From Methanosarcina baikalica (GTDB lineage Archaea > Halobacteriota > Methanosarcinia > Methanosarcinales > Methanosarcinaceae): DNA of 64,000 nt. Positions 16,135-24,533 of the stretch are shown piece after piece. The stretch lies in contig NZ_JAVKPK010000001.1 in the NCBI RefSeq assembly GCF_031461075.1, positions 94,031-158,030 on the forward strand, written 5' to 3'. The notes beneath the pieces are model-generated. The model did not search any database. It was not told the origin of the DNA and saw only the letters and a program-made list of their open reading frames with translations. Position 1 is the first letter of the stretch, and the number at the start of each line of letters is the position of its first letter. A program made the translations under genes and the position numbers.

Positions 16135-18678
16135 ATGAAAAATAAAGAAAAAGCTTATTCAATGGCTTTAGCCTCAACAGTCATGATTATATTTTTAATT
16201 CTCGTCTCATCTATTGCATCAGCATCTCCTGAACAAAATCCGCGCACCATCGCCCTACCGGAGATCACCAGTGGAGCAGGGGATTCCTCCGATGACCAGG
16301 TTGTGTTCAATGAGTTATCTGGCGAAGAAATTGTTACAGGCACGGAATCTATACAAGTTGCCGCGCCAAAGATTACTGAAAAAAGGATCACAACCAATCC
16401 ATCAGATCAGTGGAAACCTGTTATCTATGGTAACAAGATCGCGTGGGAAGATTATCGTAACGGAAACGTGGGTATCTACATATATGACCTTTCTACTAAA
16501 AAGGAAATTTCTACTACCACCAATGAATCAGATCAGTACTGCCCTGATATCTACGATAACAAGGTGGTGTGGATGGATAATATCTGGGATATTTACATTT
16601 ATGATCTCTCAACTTCCAAGGAAACTCAGATCAACAAACCTGGATCAGCATACTTTCCTGCAATCTACGGCAGCAAGATCGTCTGGGAAGGTTCTTACTA
16701 CGGTGACGAAGGAGGTAGCGATATTCATGTATACGACCTTTCCACTAAAAAGGAAAGTCAGATCACCGATAGTGGATCAGCGTACTCTCCTGCAATTTAC
16801 GGTAATAGTATAGTATGGGAAGATTATCGCAATGATAAAAACTCCGACCGCAATGGAAACGGCGATATATACATGTACAACCTTTCCACTAAAAAGGAAA
16901 GTCAGATCACAACCAATGAATCAACTCAGATGGCTCCTGCTATCTATGGTAACAGAATCATGTGGCAGGATGATCGCAATGGAAATTGGGATATTTACAC
17001 GTATGATCTCTCAACTTCCAAGGAAACTCGGATAACCACCAATCCATCAGCGTCATATTATCCTGCAATCTATGGTGACAGGATAGTATGGATGGATGAT
17101 CGCAATGGAAACTTCGATATCTACATGTATGATCTTGCTACTCACCAAGAAAGTCATACTACCGATAAATCAAATCAGTACTATCCAGATATCTATGGTG
17201 ACAAGATAGTGTGGATGGATGATCGCAATGGAAACTTCGATATCTACATGGGCACTCTTTCGCAAGCGGGGCCATATGCATATATTACAAACTACGCAAG
17301 CAATACTGTTTCTGTAATTGACACAGCAACAAACAAAGTTACAGCCACAGTGCCTGTAGTATATGGGCCTAGTGGAGTTGCAGTCACACCAGATGGAAAA
17401 AAGGTATATGTGGATGTGGCAAATTCCGGCAGCAATACTGTTTCTGTAATTGACGCAGCCACAAACAAGGTTATAGACACCATATATATAAAAATCGACG
17501 GTAGTGTTCGTGGAAGTGCAGTCAGCCCTGATGGAAAAAAGGTATATATGCTGGGTGGCGACCAGAGCGGCAGCAAGATTTTAGTAATTGACACCGCCAC
17601 AAACAAGGTTACAGACATTGAGTCTATTGATGGACGTGATGCAGCTGAAGTTGCAGTTAATCCTGATGGATCAAAGGTATACGTGACGGAGGCGGCTGAT
17701 GACCATGTTGATGTAATTGACACAGCCACAAATGATGTTACTGCCACTGTGCCTGTAGGATCCCAGCCTTATGGAATTGCAGTTAGTTCGGATGGATCAA
17801 CGATATATGTAGCGAACGAACAAAGCAACACTGTCTCTGTAATTGACACAGCTACAAACACTGTTACAGCCACAGTGACTGTAGGAACTCATCCTTACGA
17901 AGTTGCAGTCAATCCGGCGGGAACAAAAGTATATGTGACGTATTACGAAAGAAACACTGTTTCTGTAATTGACACTGCAACGAATACGGTTACCACGATA
18001 CCTGTAGGAAAGAACCCTAATGGAATTGCAGTCACACCAGATGGAAAAAAGGTATATGTGGCAAATTCCGGCAGTAATAATATTTCTGTAATTGACACAG
18101 CAACAAATAAAGTCACAGACAATGTGAAGGTAGGTAACAGGCCGGTCGCTGTCGGGATGTCTATGGGAGTATCCCAAATTCCGGTTGCTGCCTTCTCAGC
18201 TTTCCCAACATCTGGATATTCACCATTGGTAGTTGCATTTACTGACAAAAGTACAGGATCACCTACTTCATGGAAATGGAGTTTTGGAGACGAAACAACT
18301 TCAACTGCCAAGAACCCAACACATACATACAGTAAAGCCGGAAAATATACCATCAGCTTGACAGTAAAAAATGCGGCGGGCGGTAATACGCTAAAAAAGT
18401 CCAACTACATAAATGTTACAACTGTGACAAAACCTGTTGCTGCATTTTCTGCATCTCCGACCTCAGGAAAAGCTCCACTGAAAGTAACATTTACTGACAA
18501 AAGTACAGGAACGCCAACTTCATGGAAATGGAGTTTTGGAGATAAAAAATATTCAACAGCCAAGAACCCTGTACATAAATACACTGCAGCAGGAAAATAC
18601 ACTGTCAGCTTAACAGTAAAGAATGCTGTCGGAAGTAACACAAAAACCATGTCGGGATATATCAAAGTCTCCAAATAA
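16135..18678 (+). CDS. Large surface protein: TolB-like propeller, YVTN propeller and two PKD domains
   Basis: An 847-residue exported protein, the longest of the array. Order: signal peptide (1-29); TolB-like propeller as in the neighbours (about 60-375); a second propeller of about seven YVTN-type repeats (about 380-675) built on NTVSVIDTATNKVTATVPVG and GIAVTPDGKKVYVANSGSN; then two PKD domains (about 680-765 and 770-847). The YVTN repeat type is known from Methanosarcina surface-layer proteins. I start at 16135 rather than the in-frame ATG at 16108: GGAAGGGG immediately precedes 16135, and paralogue 12381 has no in-frame equivalent of the upstream ATG. The YVTN module appears inserted between the propeller and PKD parts of a standard family member. 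Confidence 0.85.
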   Translation: MKNKEKAYSMALASTVMIIFLILVSSIASASPEQNPRTIALPEITSGAGDSSDDQVVFNELSGEEIVTGTESIQVAAPKITEKRITTNPSDQWKPVIYGNKIAWEDYRNGNVGIYIYDLSTKKEISTTTNESDQYCPDIYDNKVVWMDNIWDIYIYDLSTSKETQINKPGSAYFPAIYGSKIVWEGSYYGDEGGSDIHVYDLSTKKESQITDSGSAYSPAIYGNSIVWEDYRNDKNSDRNGNGDIYMYNLSTKKESQITTNESTQMAPAIYGNRIMWQDDRNGNWDIYTYDLSTSKETRITTNPSASYYPAIYGDRIVWMDDRNGNFDIYMYDLATHQESHTTDKSNQYYPDIYGDKIVWMDDRNGNFDIYMGTLSQAGPYAYITNYASNTVSVIDTATNKVTATVPVVYGPSGVAVTPDGKKVYVDVANSGSNTVSVIDAATNKVIDTIYIKIDGSVRGSAVSPDGKKVYMLGGDQSGSKILVIDTATNKVTDIESIDGRDAAEVAVNPDGSKVYVTEAADDHVDVIDTATNDVTATVPVGSQPYGIAVSSDGSTIYVANEQSNTVSVIDTATNTVTATVTVGTHPYEVAVNPAGTKVYVTYYERNTVSVIDTATNTVTTIPVGKNPNGIAVTPDGKKVYVANSGSNNISVIDTATNKVTDNVKVGNRPVAVGMSMGVSQIPVAAFSAFPTSGYSPLVVAFTDKSTGSPTSWKWSFGDETTSTAKNPTHTYSKAGKYTISLTVKNAAGGNTLKKSNYINVTTVTKPVAAFSASPTSGKAPLKVTFTDKSTGTPTSWKWSFGDKKYSTAKNPVHKYTAAGKYTVSLTVKNAVGSNTKTMSGYIKVSK

Positions 18679-18922
18679 TATGAATATATGAAATGAGAAA
18701 CCAATAAAAAGGTCAAGGCTAAAGGATAGTGAGGGTCATCGATCAAGTCTGACAAATCAAGTCTGACAAAAAGAGTGTTTTCGCTTTTTTTGTTAGATTT
18801 GAGAACTACCTTTTTTACGATTTTCAGTAACTGACTCTCACAATCCAATTTCTTAACTGATTTTAAGTTAATTTGAGAGATTCAAAGTCTTCCTCTTACG
18901 TTTTTGTGCCGAAACAACCCGG
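18679..18922 (+). repeat. 3' flank repeat of surface-protein array, copy 3
   Basis: A diverged copy of 13749-13972. It includes a small internal duplication of ATCAAGTCTGACAAA and keeps the terminal CTTCCTCTTACGTTTTTGTG and CCGAAACAACC blocks. Confidence 0.75.
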
Positions 18923-18941
18923 AATTAAAAAGTTTCAAAGG

Positions 18942-19138
18942 TATTTTATATAAGGATATATCTTCATTAATTAAGCAACCATTGCAAATAGTTGGGATCT
19001 TAAGAAAAGAAGCTTTTAATGTTTCCCAGGTTGTCTAGCGATGGTAGCCAATTGCAAGCAAAATTAATGCTCTATTTTGACAACGCCGGGGAATAATAAG
19101 CACTAAAATAAATGGAAAAGATAGAAGAGGAAGGAGAA
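18942..19138 (+). promoter_or_regulatory. Type A promoter and conserved leader, copy 3
   Basis: TATA box at 18942-18955, then the leader homologous to the other two type A copies, ending in GAAGGAGAAATG. The upstream leader ATG (19112) is in frame with the gene, as in copy 2. Confidence 0.7.
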
Positions 19139-20512
19139 ATGAAAAATAAAGAAAAAGCTTATTCAATAGCTTTAGCTTCAACAGTCATGATTATATTTTT
19201 AATTCTCGTCTCATCTATGGCATCGGCATCTTCTGGACAAAATCCACCGAGCACCACCACCCTACCGAGTATCACCAGTGGAGCAGGGGACCCCTCCGAT
19301 GATGAGGTTCTGTCCGATGAGTTATCTGGTGAAGAAATTGTTACAGACACGGAATCTGTACAAGCTGCCGCACCCAAGATTACTGAAAAGCGTATCACCA
19401 CCAATACGTCAGAGCAGTGGAGCCCGGTTATCTATGGTAACAAGATCGTATGGCACGATCTTCGTAATGGAAACTGGGATATCTACATATATGATCTCTC
19501 CACTAAAAAGGAAATCTCTACTCTCAATGCATCACATCAGTGGGGCCCTGATATCTACGGTAACAGGGTGGTGTGGACAGATGATCGCAATGGAGTCTCT
19601 GAAATATATATGCAAGACCTTTCTACTAAAAAGCAAACTCGGATAACCACCGATACATTAGGGTCGTGGGAACCTGCAATCTACGGTAACAAGATTGTCT
19701 GGACAGGTTATCGCGATGAAAACTACTATGGTAACATTTATATTTACGACATTTCCACTTCCAAGGGAAAAAGGATAACCACCGACGAATCATTTCATTT
19801 CGCTCCAGCTATCTACGGTGACAGGATAGTATGGGAAGATGATCGCAATGGAAACTCCGATATTTACATGTACGATTTATCCACTTCCAAGGAAAAAAGG
19901 ATAACCACAAATGAATCAAGTCAAAACTTTCCTGCAATCTACGGTAACAGGATAGTGTGGTCGGATGACCGCAATGGAAACTGGGATATTTACATGTATG
20001 ATCTCTCCACTTCCAAGGAAAAAAGGATAACCACCAATCCATCAGCTTCATATTATCCTGCAATCTATGGCGACAGGATAGCGTGGATGGATGATCGTAA
20101 TGGAAACTTCGATATCTATGTGTACGATCTCGCCACTCGCCAGGAAAGTCACACTACCGATAAATCGGATCAGTTCTATCCAGATATCTATGGTGACAAG
20201 ATAGTGTGGCAGGATTATCGGAATGGAAACCCGGATATCTATATGGGTACCCTTTCCACTTTCCCGGTTGCTGCATTCTCTGCATCTCCAATCTCTGGGA
20301 AAGCCCCACTGAAAGTAACATTTACTGACAAAAGTACAGGAACACCCACTTCATGGAAATGGAGTTTTGGAGATAAAACATATTCAACAGCCAAGAATCC
20401 TGTACATAAATATACTGCGGCAGGAAAATACACTGTTAGTTTAACAGTAAAGAATGCTGTCGGAAGTAACACTAAAACAATGTCAGGATATATTAAAGTC
20501 TCCAAAAAGTAA
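19139..20512 (+). CDS. Secreted surface protein: TolB-like beta-propeller plus PKD domain
   Basis: A 457-residue paralogue with signal peptide (1-29), TolB-like propeller repeats (about 70-370) and one C-terminal PKD domain with FTDKSTGTPTSWKWSFGD. The start is placed at 19139 behind GGAG by the same reasoning as for 16135; an in-frame ATG at 19112 would add nine charged residues before the signal peptide. The spacer and 3' flank follow the array pattern. Exported; role at the cell surface inferred from the domains only. Confidence 0.85.
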   Translation: MKNKEKAYSIALASTVMIIFLILVSSMASASSGQNPPSTTTLPSITSGAGDPSDDEVLSDELSGEEIVTDTESVQAAAPKITEKRITTNTSEQWSPVIYGNKIVWHDLRNGNWDIYIYDLSTKKEISTLNASHQWGPDIYGNRVVWTDDRNGVSEIYMQDLSTKKQTRITTDTLGSWEPAIYGNKIVWTGYRDENYYGNIYIYDISTSKGKRITTDESFHFAPAIYGDRIVWEDDRNGNSDIYMYDLSTSKEKRITTNESSQNFPAIYGNRIVWSDDRNGNWDIYMYDLSTSKEKRITTNPSASYYPAIYGDRIAWMDDRNGNFDIYVYDLATRQESHTTDKSDQFYPDIYGDKIVWQDYRNGNPDIYMGTLSTFPVAAFSASPISGKAPLKVTFTDKSTGTPTSWKWSFGDKTYSTAKNPVHKYTAAGKYTVSLTVKNAVGSNTKTMSGYIKVSKK

Positions 20513-20737
20513 TGAATAGCTTCAATTGAAAAACAGATAAAAAGTTCAGGGCTAAAGGATAGTGAGGATCATCGATCAAGTCTGACAAAAAGAGTACTTT
20601 CACTTTTTTGGTCAGATTTGAAGTACTTTTTTACGATTTTCAGTAACTGATCCTCACAATCCAATTTTTTAACTTATTCAAGTCAATTTAAGATGCTCAA
20701 AGTCTTCCTCTTACTTTTTTGTGCTGATACAACCCGG
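20513..20737 (+). repeat. 3' flank repeat of surface-protein array, copy 4
   Basis: A diverged copy of the ~224-bp repeat with the hairpin TCTGACAAA...GGTCAGATTT. A still weaker match (AATTGAAAAACAGGTAAAAA..., GCTAAGGGGTAGTGGGG) follows the fifth gene at about 23103-23150. Confidence 0.7.
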
Positions 20738-21073
20738 TATTTTTGCACAGATTTGTCTCTTTTCTATCCTTATCCCCAGATAAATTTTCTCAAATTACGA
20801 CTCTGATCCAAAATCTAGTGATTTTTGCATTTCTTGATTGAAAATCTGAATTCGTAAGAAGAATTCAGCCTCCAATCAAAATTAACATTCGATATCTAAA
20901 GACTTTAACCTAGAAGTAGAATCACAAGGATTGTAACCAATTACAAAATCTAGTGATTTTTAATTTTATATTCATCACTAGATTTTGGTACTGAGTCCAA
21001 ATTACATGATTTTTATAAAAGTGCAATTCAAATACGAAAGTTTAAGAATGTAGATAAGTCTAAATTATTAATA
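20738..21073. repeat. Spacer with repeated and inverted AAAATCTAGTGAT element
   Basis: AAAATCTAGTGATTTTT occurs at about 20810-20826 and again at 20945-20961. The second copy, CAAAATCTAGTGAT (20944-20957), is mirrored perfectly at 20974-20987, giving a 14-bp stem with a 16-nt loop. No gene seen. Confidence 0.55.
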
Positions 21074-21083
21074 TTTTTATATA
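21074..21083 (+). promoter_or_regulatory. Type B promoter, copy 2
   Basis: TTTTTATATA lies 43 bp before the proposed start of the NHL/PKD gene, matching the type B promoter at 14284. It is followed by AAAGGAGGAA, a strong ribosome site. Confidence 0.55.
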
Positions 21084-21116
21084 AAAAATAATAGAAAGAC
21101 AAAGGAGGAATTTAAA

Positions 21117-23072
21117 ATAAAGTATCAACAAACTGATACGTTCAGAATAACGTCAATCTGCTTGATTATCCTTTTTCTCGGATTAATGAGTGCTTCTATT
21201 ACACACGCTGAAACTTACTCGTTTGTTACTAAATGGGGTTCTTCGGGCAATGGCGCTGGACAATTTTATCGACCATGTGCTATTGTTGCAAATCCATCTG
21301 GATATGTTTATGTTGCAGATAAGGAAAATGCTCGCGTTCAGGAATTTAATAGTAATGGAAAATTCATTAATCAGTGGGGTTCTACTGGTAATGTATCAAT
21401 ATTTCAGGCAAATGGTGTTGCTGTAGATTCTTCAGGTGATGTTTATATTGAGGATTCTACTTGGAACCACATTGCGAAGTTTGACAGAAATGGTAATGTC
21501 ATTACACAGTTTGGTTCTCGTGGTAGTGGCAATGGACAATTTAAAGAACCGAGTGGTGTAGCTGTAGATTCTTCAGGTAATGTTTATGTTTCCGACAGCG
21601 GTAATAATCGCATTGAGAAATTTAATAGCAATGGAAATTATTTGATGCAATGGGGTACTAAAGGTGTAAGCAATGGACAATTTAATAATCCCGTTGATGT
21701 TGTCTTAGACTCTTTGGATAACGTTTATGTTGCTGACAATGGTAATCATTGCATTAAAAAGTTTGACAGTAACGGCAATTATCTAATGCAATTAGGTTCT
21801 TTTGGCAACGGCGATGGACAGTTAAATTATATCCAAGGTGTTGGAGTAGATTCTTCAGGCAATATTTATGTAGCTGATAAAGGCAGTGATCGTATTCAGA
21901 AGTTTGACAGTGACGGCAATTATATAACACAATGGGGTTCTTATGGAACAAACGATGGACAATTCAACGACCCTGCAGATATTGCTGTAGATTCTTCGGG
22001 TAATGCTTATGTTGCTGATAAGAACAATGATCGCATTCAGAAGTTTGCCCTAAAAAATCCACCCGTACCTGGTTTTACCAGCAATGTCACAAAAGGTTAT
22101 GCTCCTCTATATGTACAGTTTACTGACACAAGTACAGGAACACCAACTTCCTGGACATGGAATTTTGGAGACGGAACAAACTCAACAGTTCAAAATCCAA
22201 TCCATAAGTATTCTTCAGCGGGAAGCTATACTGTTGTGCTTACAGCAACAAATGCTGCAGGCAGCAATAAAACAACAAAAACAAATTACATAAAAGTGAC
22301 AGCAGCTCCACCCAAACCGGTTGCAAACTTTATCAGCAATGTAACATCAGGAAATGTACCGTTGAATGTAGCCTTTACTGATAAAAGTTCAGGAACTCCT
22401 ACGAAATGGAAATGGACTTTTGGAGACGGAACAAATTCAACAGTAAAAAATCCAACACATGCTTATTCCAAAGTAGGGATTTACACAGTAGCACTTACAG
22501 CAACAAATGCTGCAGGTAGCAATACAACAACAAAAACAAATTACATAAAAGTGACAGCAATTATAAAGCCAGTTGCAAGTTTTACCAGCGATGCCACATC
22601 AGGAAATGTACCGTTGAATGTAGCCTTTACTGATAAAAGTTCAGGAACTCCTACGAAATGGAAATGGACTTTTGGAGATGGAACTAATTCAACCCAGCAA
22701 AATACAACACATACTTATTCTGCAGCAGGAAACTACACAGTCAGTTTAAAAGCAACAAATGCTGCAGGCAGTAATACGACAACAAAAACAAATTATATAA
22801 AAGTGACAGCAGCTCCACCAAACCCGGTTGCTGCATTCTCTGCAACTCCCATTTCTGGAAACGCGCCTCTGAATGTCAGTTTTACTGACACTAGTATAGG
22901 CACACCTACTAAATGGAAATGGGATTTTGGAGATTTAAAGGCTTCAAAAGTTCAGAATCCTTCACATATTTACAAAAAAGCAGGAACATATACCGTTAGC
23001 TTAACAGTAAAAAATAAGAATGGAATAAATACAACAACAAAAGCAAATTACATAAAAGTAATAAAGAAATGA
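21117..23072 (+). CDS. Secreted NHL-repeat propeller protein with four PKD domains, apparent ATA start
   Basis: About 651 residues. The N-terminus reads as a signal peptide (K-Y-Q-Q-T-D-T-F-R, then hydrophobic LIILFLGLMSASITHA). Six NHL repeats follow (about 40-315), each with GQFNNPVDVAVDSSGNVYVAD-G-N-RIQKFDSNG, forming a six-bladed propeller. Four PKD domains fill the C-terminal half, each with FTDKSSGTPTKWKWTFGDGTNST and a KTNYIKVTA end. AAAGGAGG at 21101-21108 is followed eight bases later by ATA AAG TAT, where the type B paralogue has its ATG; no ATG, GTG or TTG occurs in frame before TTG 21162, which would remove most of the signal peptide's charged start. Either ATA is used or the gene is crippled. 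Confidence 0.75.
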   Translation: MKYQQTDTFRITSICLIILFLGLMSASITHAETYSFVTKWGSSGNGAGQFYRPCAIVANPSGYVYVADKENARVQEFNSNGKFINQWGSTGNVSIFQANGVAVDSSGDVYIEDSTWNHIAKFDRNGNVITQFGSRGSGNGQFKEPSGVAVDSSGNVYVSDSGNNRIEKFNSNGNYLMQWGTKGVSNGQFNNPVDVVLDSLDNVYVADNGNHCIKKFDSNGNYLMQLGSFGNGDGQLNYIQGVGVDSSGNIYVADKGSDRIQKFDSDGNYITQWGSYGTNDGQFNDPADIAVDSSGNAYVADKNNDRIQKFALKNPPVPGFTSNVTKGYAPLYVQFTDTSTGTPTSWTWNFGDGTNSTVQNPIHKYSSAGSYTVVLTATNAAGSNKTTKTNYIKVTAAPPKPVANFISNVTSGNVPLNVAFTDKSSGTPTKWKWTFGDGTNSTVKNPTHAYSKVGIYTVALTATNAAGSNTTTKTNYIKVTAIIKPVASFTSDATSGNVPLNVAFTDKSSGTPTKWKWTFGDGTNSTQQNTTHTYSAAGNYTVSLKATNAAGSNTTTKTNYIKVTAAPPNPVAAFSATPISGNAPLNVSFTDTSIGTPTKWKWDFGDLKASKVQNPSHIYKKAGTYTVSLTVKNKNGINTTTKANYIKVIKK

Positions 23073-23328
23073 AAGCACTATTTTCCAAAAGCAAATAACC
23101 TTTAAATTGAAAAACAGGTAAAAAAGCAAAAGCTAAGGGGTAGTGGGGGGAGTTATATACCAAATCTGAAAAATCAAAACTTATCACTTTTTTTAGTTGA
23201 ATATAATGGCCATTATTTTGCATACGTCTTCCAATAACTGAAAATCCTGAAAATTATTAAAAAGTATCAAAAATAAGTTTTAAACAGACCCTAAAGGTTG
23301 ACGAAACATTATTTTACGAAAAAGAATA

Positions 23329-23877
23329 ATGGAGCACCTTATGCTCACCCTTGGGATAGTAAATACCTATGATAAGATCAAAGTTCTTGATGCGCATTAC
23401 CGGGCAATTGCGAGAGCTGCTCCGATCTGCCACGCTTTTGGGTTTCACCTTGCCCTTTACGACTTTCCTTTTAAAATGACTGCGGAAGAATTGGTGGCTT
23501 TCGTGATGGAAAAAACCACTATAGGGGAATCGGGGAGTTATCTCAAAATTCTTTATGAAAAAAATCATCTGTCTGTATCAGACCTTCCAAAGAAAGGGTT
23601 CCCGTCCCAGTTTGGGGAAATAGTGATCACCACCTCAAAACCGGACCCAAAAAGACAGGTTCTGCCTGTAAAAATCGCTGAGGAAGCTCTTCGAAATCGC
23701 TCATTTCTGTTTCTCGTAGGACTCGGGCATAAAGGGCTTCCCAAAGAACTCTTTGAGAGAGGAAAATATCATCTTGACATTACCTACAAAGGGCTTTCTC
23801 TTGAGACCTGTACTGCTATAGGGGCGATTCCGGCCCATCTTTCAGGACTGATGGCAACCCTGGAAGCTAGAAAGTAA
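23329..23877 (+). CDS. DUF531-like conserved archaeal protein
   Basis: A 182-residue soluble protein beginning MEHLMLTLGIVNTYDKIKVLDAHYRAIARAAPICHAFG, which resembles the archaeal DUF531 family. FLFLVGLGHKGLPKELFE and SLETCTAIGAIPAHLSGLMATL near the end resemble the knot region of SPOUT-like methyltransferases. That would fit an RNA-modification role, but this is inference. No catalytic assignment is possible from sequence alone. It stands after the surface-protein array, on the same strand, with a 256-bp spacer that holds only the weak fifth copy of the 3' repeat. Confidence 0.65.
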   Translation: MEHLMLTLGIVNTYDKIKVLDAHYRAIARAAPICHAFGFHLALYDFPFKMTAEELVAFVMEKTTIGESGSYLKILYEKNHLSVSDLPKKGFPSQFGEIVITTSKPDPKRQVLPVKIAEEALRNRSFLFLVGLGHKGLPKELFERGKYHLDITYKGLSLETCTAIGAIPAHLSGLMATLEARK

Positions 23878-24024
23878 ATTTTGTGCATGATTTCCAGAGA
23901 TTAAAAACCGAGGGCTATTTCCATTACTCGCTCGAAAAATCGGGGTTGATTCAAAAAATTTAAAGTTAATTTAAAAGAAATTCCGGAATCAATATATATT
24001 ACAAACGACAATTAATACTTTGTT

Positions 24025-24339
24025 GTGGGTAAGAACAACGCTTGTTGCGCTGTTATGGGGTTTAGCCCAAAGGACATAGAATTCTGGCCTGCTTATAGGG
24101 CTTCATTCAGAAGGATTGGGAGTTCTAACCTTAACGCAGGAATTCATATCCCGAAGGATTTAGAATCTGACTTTGATTGTAGAAATTCTGGAGGGATTGA
24201 GAATTCTCACCTGCATTCAATGGCCGTATCCGAAAAGGCAGGGAACTTTAACCCGGATTGCAGGGCGCTTGTCTCCAGAAGGACTGATTCTGACCCGCAT
24301 ATAAGCGCAAACATTGAAGAGACAGGAGGAAAACTATGA
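24025..24339 (+). other. Long leader or doubtful 104-codon frame before small gene
   Basis: A TATA-like AATATATAT (23992-24000) puts a transcription start close to 24020-24026. From a GTG at 24025 a 104-codon frame runs to 24339 and overlaps the next gene's ATG (24336) in an ATGA arrangement. The predicted protein shows no family I recognise and is polar with no repeats. Two readings are possible: a leaderless, translationally coupled upstream protein, or a structured 5' leader of about 310 nt for the small gene. Neither is proven. The stretch 23878-24024 holds only the promoter. Confidence 0.3.
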
Positions 24340-24491
24340 GTGAATTAAAGCATGAATACAGAAAAAGAAAAGAATATGGATATAAGCACAAAGACGGTTA
24401 TCATGCCGTTGTAAAAGGCTGTACTGACAACCTGGACTCAGATGAATTAGACCTTTACCGCTTTATGATAGGCGGAATGCAGGGTAAATAA
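24336..24491 (+). CDS. Small conserved-looking protein, 51 residues
   Basis: ATG 24336 is preceded by AGGAGGA at 24324-24330, an excellent ribosome site, and the frame ends with TAA at 24489-24491. The protein is basic and aromatic at the start (KHEYRKRKEYGYKHKDGYHA) and acidic later (DNLDSDELDLYRFMIGG). It resembles small methanogen proteins of unknown function (possibly DUF5350, not certain). It lies 42 bp before the cysteine desulfurase gene and may be co-transcribed with it. The good ribosome site and codon-like composition support it being real. Confidence 0.65.
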   Translation: MSELKHEYRKRKEYGYKHKDGYHAVVKGCTDNLDSDELDLYRFMIGGMQGK

Positions 24492-24533
24492 CCTGCACAA
24501 CCTTTTTTTATTTCTCATTCCTAAAAAAGAAGC

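Noticed and set aside
17292..18404. Minus-strand frames across the YVTN and PKD repeats
   Set aside because: They repeat with the sense-strand repeats and have no ribosome sites; they are antisense shadows of repetitive coding DNA.
12381..20737. CRISPR-like array in the 12-21 kb repeats
   Set aside because: The repeats are coding propeller blades and long gene-flank duplications, not short direct repeats with unique spacers; no cas gene is present.
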